This document shows, in pieces, positions 57,082 through 64,000 of a stretch of DNA of 64,000 nucleotides (positions within the stretch are counted from its first letter, which is position 1; each line of letters starts with the position of its first letter). Source of the DNA: Babesia bovis T2Bo (taxonomy: Eukaryota; Apicomplexa; Aconoidasida; Piroplasmida; Babesiidae); contig NC_010574.1 in the NCBI RefSeq assembly GCF_000165395.2, positions 1,178,001 to 1,242,000 on the forward strand, read 5' to 3'. The translations under genes were made by a program, and so were the position numbers. A model generated the notes under the pieces. That model was given only the letters and a program-made list of their open reading frames with translations, ran no database searches and was not told the origin of the DNA.

Positions 57082-58524
57082 ATGTCACTGACTGCTCAGC
57101 CCGAACACGTTGCACAGGAAGTGCCTACTCACGTTATTCCCTATTCTGAGAACTACATGGGATATTACCCTGGTGATATGAGTGCAGGTCTACAATGTCA
57201 CGGTTACCTGCCTTCTCCTCAATACACTCAATATTATGATGACCCTTACATGGGTACAGCGGTTGACTACATGAACGTCACCTGTTACCAGATGGTACCG
57301 GATGACCATCATGGTTACGTCGACTCTCATGTTGGACAAATGCCCGACTACTCCGGTGGCATGATGTACCATCCTATGGAGATGACATACTGCCCTCCTA
57401 CTGGGCAGATGTACTATCAAACACCTGGATCGAGTACCGTACCGGCATTAAGCAGCGTCAAGGGGGATCCCGATGACGATGCTCGTACTTTTACTGAATG
57501 CAGTACTGCGGCAACTACTCCTAACTTGGAACACTGCCCCAACCCCGAAGTCGTTGAAGATGGATTTGATCTTGGTTATGGATACGACTACGACCGATAC
57601 GCAGTATCACCTTCTGACTGCTACCCTCGCCAAAGTGCTGGGTTTAGCGGTTACCCTGGTTACTGTGTGTCCAACTTTGACGATGTATTTTCCGCTTGTG
57701 GCGACCAGGACCCTTTAGTGAACGATGCTATGGTTGTGGAGATTGCTGACGAGATAGCGGCCAACGTCCAGTATTTACCAGACAAGGAATCCAGTGGTAA
57801 ATACTCACTTGACAAAAACCACCCGATTCATTGCGTCTGGCGTGATCTCAACAGAGGTCACTGCAGTTGGCGTTGCCGCTGGTGGGAGAACGGCAAGCGT
57901 TTGAGTAAGAACTTCAACGTGAAACGCTTCGGTGAGCATGAGGCCATGTGGATGGCCATTGCTATGAAGATTCGTAACTCTACGCCTGTTGAGCGTTTTC
58001 AGTTACTCAAGGAGCAGCGTGAAGCTGTTCGCAACTACTGTGAGCTTGTGCGTCAAAACGTTGATGGGTCGGTTGTTGACTATCGTGTTGATCCAAAGAG
58101 CTCTATTGCTATAGCTCAGATTGGCACTGCTACGCGCAAGGCCCGATCACCTCTGAACAGCACTAAGAGTGCTCAGAAGGCCAACTGGGCGCGCATCGCT
58201 TGGACCTATGTTATGGTTTCTGAACGTCGTTCTGCTGCTAGCAGTGTAGTTTGTCGTCTATGTGCGAAGACTACTAAATGCTCTCGCAGTCGTAACCTGC
58301 AACAGGCGCATATAATGCACCTCATTCGTATGCACAAGAACCCTTGGAAGCAGTATTTGGATGAGGAGGGACTCACTAAAATGTGTAGATCCGCTCTGGA
58401 TGCTTTGTATCAGCAGCGTGGTTTTACTGCTACAAGTGAATGGAAGTTGAGGCCGGGTCTCACTCCACCTGAGCCTGGGTTCGATTGTTCTTCAATGGTT
58501 GATGGTGATAGTGTTTTGGATTAG
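57082..58524 (+). CDS. ApiAP2 transcription factor
   Basis: 480 residues, single exon. The N-terminal 230 residues are Tyr/Met/Pro/Gly-rich and disordered (MGYYPGDMS, YDDPYMGT). One AP2 domain lies at about residues 247-297: HCVWRDLNRGHCSWRCRWWE, then GKRLSKNFNVKRFGEHEA, with the three-strand/helix layout and the RWWENGKRLSK strand typical of ApiAP2. A later segment at about 390-415 has CRLC and, after about 15 residues, HIMHLIRMH, a Cys/His set that may bind zinc. Basic segments (RKARSPLNSTK) may be for nuclear entry. ApiAP2 proteins are the main sequence-specific regulators in Apicomplexa. The target genes are not inferable from here. Confidence 0.9.
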   Translation: MSLTAQPEHVAQEVPTHVIPYSENYMGYYPGDMSAGLQCHGYLPSPQYTQYYDDPYMGTAVDYMNVTCYQMVPDDHHGYVDSHVGQMPDYSGGMMYHPMEMTYCPPTGQMYYQTPGSSTVPALSSVKGDPDDDARTFTECSTAATTPNLEHCPNPEVVEDGFDLGYGYDYDRYAVSPSDCYPRQSAGFSGYPGYCVSNFDDVFSACGDQDPLVNDAMVVEIADEIAANVQYLPDKESSGKYSLDKNHPIHCVWRDLNRGHCSWRCRWWENGKRLSKNFNVKRFGEHEAMWMAIAMKIRNSTPVERFQLLKEQREAVRNYCELVRQNVDGSVVDYRVDPKSSIAIAQIGTATRKARSPLNSTKSAQKANWARIAWTYVMVSERRSAASSVVCRLCAKTTKCSRSRNLQQAHIMHLIRMHKNPWKQYLDEEGLTKMCRSALDALYQQRGFTATSEWKLRPGLTPPEPGFDCSSMVDGDSVLD

Positions 58525-58842
58525 ATGATCGCTGATGGTGCATAAAATAGTGTACCACGTTGTTTATTTTACTCTTTATATAAGGATAACATTCTTTGTT
58601 CTTCATCGATAATGTGGTATAATACTGACTGCCGGTTTTATTGGTAATCATTTCGGCTCAGTTGCTTTTAGTACATCAATTTTAATTATTATCTGTTTTA
58701 TTTCGTTTTTATAGTGTTTTAGTTTCTAGCACTTATCAAATCACGGGGTTCGGTCGCATTACACTGCTATGTGCTTTGAAATCGGTGTTTCGTTAGGCCT
58801 AATAATTACTAGTTACTATTATATGCAACGATTAACAGATAA
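58525..58842. other. Shared 3' flank of ApiAP2 and DDX10
   Basis: 318 nt between convergent genes. AT-rich with T-runs; no exon seen. No clear polyadenylation signal can be assigned. Confidence 0.4.
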
Positions 58843-60855
58843 TTATATCGGCAGTGGTTTGTTAAGCTTCTTGGCACGCTTTATTGCTCTGCGCCGAGCT
58901 TCCCATTCTTGATCGTGTGCTGCAGTCTCCTTTAACTGTGCGTTCAGTCGTTCCATATATGCCTTCTTCTCTGTTGATATATCTACTAGTGTAGGTACCT
59001 CATCTTGATATCGCTCATCCTCAACTTCTTCATCTGAGTCTGCCTCAAACACCACATGCTTCTGTTCAGTTTGTTTGATTGTTTCCACACCACGTAGTTT
59101 AGCAACACCATGCCTATTTAATCGGAATTTCTTCCTTGTTGATGCTAGGTTGGCTTTCAGCTTTACATCTTCGTTATCCTCTGTTGCCTTTTGTTCTATG
59201 TAATGTTTCAGGTCGTCATCCACTGCATCAGTTCCAACACGTGTGAGTATATTATCCGTGTCAGCGTCAGATTCATCGGACGATTCATCCGAATCCACGA
59301 CAGTACTACTGACATCAGACTCACTTGCGATGTCCACCTTTGTTTCATTAGACAGCTGTTTCTTGGCTTTTATCTTTTCCTTTAGCTTCGAGAGCTTCGA
59401 AGGCTTTTCGCTAGTATTGTCATTTACAGTTATTTGGGGTGCTGATGGCAATCCGCTGGCTAATGCCATTTGCTGCACAGATTCAACGAGTTCAGCACCG
59501 GAGAGTGTAACAGATTTACGCGTGGATAGATAGCGCATATATGATATAACAGCGCGTTGTGCGATTTCCTTAATCCAGGCTTCCTTTGCCATTAAGGCCT
59601 GTAGTTTTTGTAGGACATAGTTTTCCTTGCGTTGTAGGAACGGCAATAGCAATTTCGTTAGGTTGTGCAACTTCACTCCAGATGTTTTGAGTTGTTCCAC
59701 GAATGATGCTTCATTTTCACTAATTATAGAGAATGCGATACCAAAGCTGCGCGTTCCTTCCACGGTCAACCTACCGGTACGGCCCACGCGATGCGTATAT
59801 GTGTTGACAGAGTCTGGTATATCCAGCTGTACTACGTAATCCACTGCTGGGAAGTCAACTCCACGTGATCCTACATCAGTAGTAAAAATACATCCATTAT
59901 TTTGCTTTGCTGCAAATCGAGTGAACTGTTCATTTCGTTTAAGTTGACTTTGTTTACCATGCCACTCCGTCATTGGCACTGCAGGGATCAGTCTTTTGAA
60001 TACCTCGAAAACCAGTCTAACGTGCTTACACGTTGCTAGGAATACTATAAAGCGTTTGTTTTGATTCTTGCTCAGTAGATGGAAAAGTGCAGGCAGTTTG
60101 AGACTCATCGGAACCAATATATATTCCTGTCGTAGCTTGTCGGCTGATAGTAAAGCTGCATCTGAACCTAGGCAGACGAACTCATATTCTTTCCCTTGAA
60201 GCAAACTATCACACAAGTTTTTTAGAGACGACTTAATTGTAGCCGAGAATAGTAATATTTGTGTACTGGGTGGCATATATCCCATTATATCCAGTATGTC
60301 GTTTCTGAAACCACTATCCAGCAGCCGATCAGCTTCATCAAGTACCAATAACTTAACATTACCAGTATCACTAATCGATTGATTCGAGAGCAACGCCAGT
60401 ACACGGCCCGGTGTACCAGTTAATATTTGCAGCTTGCGTGCATTACCTTTATCAAACTTGTCGCGTATACCGCCGATACAGCACCCTGCTCTTATACCCA
60501 ATGGTTTACAAAGGTCATCCATCTGTATGGCACTTTGCGTTGCAAGCTCCCTGGTAGATGCTAGGCATATGCATCCCAGTAGTGATGCATCAGACGGCAA
60601 CTCTCCATAGTAACCTTCATCGTAAAGCAACTTTACTGCTGGTAGAAGGAAACACAGAGTTTTCCCCGAACCCGTTGGCGACTGTATGATAAGATTCTTG
60701 CCACTGAGTGCCAGCGGCAACACTTTACTCTGTACATGTGTAAGGTATGTGTAACCCTTATCCTTCAACACGCGTTTGGCTCTATGATCTAAATCAAGCT
60801 CATCGAAACGTTCGGACGTCAGTTCGACGTCCTCTTGGTCCTGGTCGTTAGCCAT
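58843..60855 (-). CDS. DBP4: DEAD-box RNA helicase, DDX10/Dbp4 type
   Basis: 670 residues in one exon. Core motifs: Q-like HVQSKVLPLAL; Walker A SPTGSGKTL; ASTRELA; GTPGR; DEAD in LVLDEADRLLD; SAT in LLFSATIKSS; and HRVGRTGR (motif VI). A C-terminal extension has the ISYMRYLSTRKSV block seen in Dbp4/DDX10 (FISYMRS) and then Ser/Asp-rich and Lys-rich stretches. Dbp4 helps release U14 snoRNA from pre-rRNA during 18S maturation. Together with NOC4 it covers small-subunit assembly in this window. The closest alternative is another nucleolar DEAD-box protein such as Has1; the C-terminal block speaks for Dbp4. Confidence 0.85.
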   Translation of the reverse strand: MANDQDQEDVELTSERFDELDLDHRAKRVLKDKGYTYLTHVQSKVLPLALSGKNLIIQSPTGSGKTLCFLLPAVKLLYDEGYYGELPSDASLLGCICLASTRELATQSAIQMDDLCKPLGIRAGCCIGGIRDKFDKGNARKLQILTGTPGRVLALLSNQSISDTGNVKLLVLDEADRLLDSGFRNDILDIMGYMPPSTQILLFSATIKSSLKNLCDSLLQGKEYEFVCLGSDAALLSADKLRQEYILVPMSLKLPALFHLLSKNQNKRFIVFLATCKHVRLVFEVFKRLIPAVPMTEWHGKQSQLKRNEQFTRFAAKQNNGCIFTTDVGSRGVDFPAVDYVVQLDIPDSVNTYTHRVGRTGRLTVEGTRSFGIAFSIISENEASFVEQLKTSGVKLHNLTKLLLPFLQRKENYVLQKLQALMAKEAWIKEIAQRAVISYMRYLSTRKSVTLSGAELVESVQQMALASGLPSAPQITVNDNTSEKPSKLSKLKEKIKAKKQLSNETKVDIASESDVSSTVVDSDESSDESDADTDNILTRVGTDAVDDDLKHYIEQKATEDNEDVKLKANLASTRKKFRLNRHGVAKLRGVETIKQTEQKHVVFEADSDEEVEDERYQDEVPTLVDISTEKKAYMERLNAQLKETAAHDQEWEARRRAIKRAKKLNKPLPI

Positions 60856-61364
60856 TATTTCATGTTAATGATGCGTATTGGTTGTAGCGATGACCTGGTA
60901 TATTATACCAGGTGTATTACAATTGGCGCACGACCCTATGTCATTTTTAGTATTAAAATGTGTACAATAGTGAAACGTGTTTGTGTATGTCAGGTTAGTG
61001 CCACGGTTGGAACGTAGAAGGATTCCTAGTATGTTGTGCCGTGAAAGTGTGGTAAAGCGCTTTTATAAATACAATGTATATCAAGTGAACACCTAGACCA
61101 ATTGATTAATATAGACTCGTAGTGTTAATGGATGCCTTATTCAGGTAACGGATTCACATTCCATGCCTTATGGGCGTTAGTTACGAGTAATGTATTCAAA
61201 TACCCGGTGTGTCTATGGTAATTTATTAATATAGATTATATTAGTAACCTTTTTATACACACAATTCTGATTGTCTGCCTCATACCAGGGTGTATACATT
61301 GGCATAGTTGTCTAACTATTTATTCCGTTGTTTGCAAATCCATCAGCTGACCTTGTGTATAACA
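60856..61364. other. Bidirectional 5' region between DDX10 and CAF-1
   Basis: 509 nt between the divergent DDX10 and CAF-1 starts. No exon or RNA gene was recognised. The sequence is AT-rich and holds many short A/T-runs. Confidence 0.5.
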
Positions 61365-63651
61365 ATGGGTGATGTTAATACCGATTCCTCTGGGAGCAAA
61401 GTGCAATTAAGCGAGGAAGACCAGCAATCTCTATGTGACACTGAGAGTGAGATATCGCAGCTTCTTTCCTGTGGTATATCGGTAGGTGTGAATATGTGCT
61501 CATAAACAGATACAGGACACTAGCATCATTGGCAATGACGATGATTGTAACACAGTTTGGCAATATGTCAAGGATCGTGACAGTGTTGACGAGCTTGGTA
61601 TTGACAACAGGTTAAAAGCCTTTGTTCGTGCTTTTGCCGAGGGTTCGTCACTTAACATATCCAGTTTGTTAACTAGGTTACGCACTCAGATGGCGAAGTA
61701 TAGTGAATTCTTGAATATTGACTCAAAGTTAGATGAGATGGTACCTTTGATGTTGATGCGTAAGAACCTGGGCGAACCTTTCGCGGGTTCGGTGGCATCG
61801 GAGAGGTTGGAATCCAATAAGCCCGAGTGCTTGTGGGTTTGGGAATCACCTGATTTAGATGTGTTCCCACCTGTTTTGCGTGATCGTGTAATGGCAGCTC
61901 GAGAATCGCGCAATTTAGTATCTCGTAGGTATCGCACGCTTGTTGCATTGAAGAATGCATTGTTGGAGGGTAATGCCATAGATCGAATGTCGGCCAATGA
62001 GCAGTTGGGGATCATCTATAAGAAGATGCTTCTGGAGAAGGAGCGTCAGGAGCGTTTAGCATCTAAGCGTAAAGTCTCTGAGACCAAGCCGACAATATCT
62101 ACTCTATTCAACAAACAGCCTCACGTACGTGATTCTCGGTCATCTAAAGCAACTTCTGGTGACAAGGCAGTATCGCGCTCTGGTGCCAAACCAAGTCCAG
62201 TTGCAAAGAACAAGTCACCTAACATGCTGCTCAAGTGGCTTAAACCATCACCTTCCACTGGTGGTGATACCTCTGCTACTACCCATGTATTATCATCAAA
62301 GTCTGTTGAGGCTACTTCGCCCGTAGAACGTTCGAGTGACCCATGTACTATCTACGCCGTGCCCAGTATGGAGGACTTGGATGATATGGGTGCCACTAGC
62401 GACCAGATGTCGCAGATTAAAGAACTGATAACATCAGCGCCTCATGTGCGTAGGGCTGGTATTGATATAATTGGTGATAACACGGACGATGCTTTGCCAC
62501 ACTCTGGTGACACCACTCCTGTTGATACTGTCACTACAGAGGACACAACGCCAACCTCTGCAACTCGAACTACCAGGTCACGAAGCATTTCTGCATCAAG
62601 TCCAAAGCATGAAGATGCAACTGCTACTAAGTATCCTCGGTTCAATGATTTCAAGCGCTTATGCGAATCGCATCGTGAAGCTTGGAAGCGGTATTTCACT
62701 TACGTAGATACCAACAGGCGGTTTTACGTTGACGCATCTACTCAAGCGGTGCAACCCACGTCCGAAGAAGGCGCTTTAGTTGAATCTACTGCTACACCAG
62801 AGCGTATTTCGAGGACTTTCATTGTGGATGATGTGGTTAATAACGTGAAGGATACTATATATGGCGACCCTGCTTTACGTGTTTCCAGGGGCATACGTGT
62901 ATTCCACATGTCGGACAATGAATGGAAGCGCCCATCTATGCGTTTGGTTATAACCCGTGAATCCCCTTTGGTCAACCCCCTGTCACCACTATCGATAGAA
63001 CCTGCTATGGACTACTTCCTCGACAGTGACGAGGAATGGTTTGAGCAGTATGACGTTGACGACGTCGACGAGAGTGGAAGTGAGGAGGAGGAAGACGATG
63101 ACGAGGAGCATGACTGGATCGTCCAGGACAACCCTCAGCAGGGTCCTCAGAAACATACACAAAACCTTTGCGAGGTGGTGAAGGTATTCTGCATGAACCG
63201 CAATTGGCATTGGATTGTTGACGGCGTGCCTCAGAATGTGGAATACTGCTCCAGCATTGAAGAGGCGCGCAAAAATGGCATGTCGATCGTTCCATCTGAC
63301 TACGGCTTTGGTTATGAGGGTTATACCCAAAACCCAATCTCCGAGTTTATAACTAACATGCGTGGTCACAACATCATTATGACCAAGGAGGATGTCCAGG
63401 AGTTCCTCAAGTCATGCCATGCCACGCATACGAAGAAGGAGACTTTGATTGCTGACTTTAAGGAGAAGAGGCCTCACTGCTCGATTGCGGAGATTCGTGA
63501 AAAATTCAAAAAGTACATATGCCGTATGAAGGTTGACAGTACTCCTCAACGCTGGCTGGTTACCACTGAAGCTGCTATTCTATTCGGCATCCGTGACGAG
63601 CTGGATTCCATATTGGCCACTGCTATGGAGCAGGTAGCTGAAGTGGACTGA
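61365..63651 (+). CDS. CAC1: Chromatin assembly factor 1 large subunit (CAF-1 p150)
   Basis: Exons 61365..61481 and 61516..63651 (34-nt intron; an acceptor 6 nt earlier is also possible) give 750 residues. The key mark is MDYFLDSDEEWFEQYDVDDVDE in the second half (about 565-600), the conserved SDEEWEE acidic motif of p150/Cac1, followed by an acidic run and WIVQDNPQ. Upstream, KYPRFNDFKRLCESHREAWKRY is close to the family's FHENHRPAYWGTW-type region. The N-terminal half is basic/Ser-rich with KER-like charged stretches (EKERQERLASKR). CAF-1 deposits H3-H4 on new DNA, matching MCM4 and PRI1 in this window. The extreme N-terminus (to IS before the splice) is short and unique. Confidence 0.8.
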
Positions 63652-64000
63652 TATTGTTTTATATATTGTAATTCTAGTTGCTAGATTGATCTGTGTACAC
63701 TGTCTTATACCGAGATGCTGCCCAGATGTCATACTGGGTTTCTTCAGAGCCATCACATGTTAATGTTTATAGAATCCCAGGTGCCAACGCCTTTTATTTT
63801 CAACATTTAAATAAATAAAGTTCCATAAACATGCTATACATGTTTAGGCGTTGTGATTAATACTGGGAATGCAGTGTATGCCCCTGGCTGATCAGCTTCC
63901 AATGTGTGTAGGTATATGGCTACTAGGGAGGTACAATTACTTTACCAAGTAATGCGCGACGTACTGATACACCAAATATGGATGTGCGTACGCAGTACTC
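63652..64000. other. 3' flank at the window end
   Basis: 349 nt after the CAF-1 gene with no coding exon recognised. A run of TTTAAATAAATAAAG at about 63806-63821 could hold the poly(A) signal AATAAA, but no poly(A) site can be proven. Confidence 0.4.

Overview
The window looks like nuclear DNA of an apicomplexan parasite of the piroplasm group, most likely a Babesia. The evidence is: gene order mixed on both strands with very short spacers; spliceosomal introns of almost constant size (mostly 33-37 nt, GT...AG); an ApiAP2 transcription factor; a choline-phosphate cytidylyltransferase with a duplicated catalytic domain, as known in Plasmodium; a plastid-type single-strand DNA-binding protein behind a signal peptide; and a eukaryotic initiator tRNA. 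Species cannot be decided from this sequence alone. About 43 protein genes were modelled. Many were rebuilt by hand across introns, because reading frames alone break them up or hide in-frame introns.

Layout: 1-6 kb holds a small gene, a membrane protein, the ribosome-assembly factor NOC4 and a SUMO-like-domain protein. 6-12 kb holds MCM4 (replicative helicase), an RRM protein and the nine-exon SAD1/USP39 splicing factor. 13-17 kb holds an enhancer-of-polycomb protein, a coiled-coil gene and a Sec20-like SNARE. 17-24 kb is a compact run of CCT (phosphatidylcholine synthesis), PRP40, alpha-SNAP, PI synthase and TRM61. 24-29 kb has a Myb-like protein, a GSK3-like kinase with at least eleven exons, a small gene and an Arf-like GTPase. 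29-33 kb has a SAS-6-like protein, the plastid-type SSB, tRNA-iMet and the primase small subunit. 33-38 kb has CTP synthase, PA28 and eIF2D, the last two overlapping at their stop codons. 38-49 kb has an unknown protein, a catalytically dead MINDY-type protein, SEC63, a coiled-coil protein, a thioredoxin/TPR-like protein and a TMEM184/OST-alpha protein. 48-55 kb has the PKA regulatory subunit, a 964-residue unknown protein, an orphan exon and three small genes. A 1.75-kb intergenic region with hairpins then precedes an ApiAP2 gene, followed by a DDX10/Dbp4 helicase and the CAF-1 large subunit.

Functional threads: DNA replication and chromatin (MCM4, PRI1, SSB, CAF-1, EPL1); lipid and nucleotide supply (CTP synthase makes CTP used by CCT; PI synthase); splicing (PRP40, USP39); ER/Golgi traffic (SEC63, Sec20-like, alpha-SNAP, Arf-like); ribosome biogenesis and translation (NOC4, DDX10, eIF2D, TRM61 acting on tRNA, tRNA-iMet). 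Neighbouring genes are not operonic; tail-to-tail pairs are often only 11-24 nt apart. Splice sites were chosen from consensus, phase and remembered family conservation, without alignment software or transcripts.
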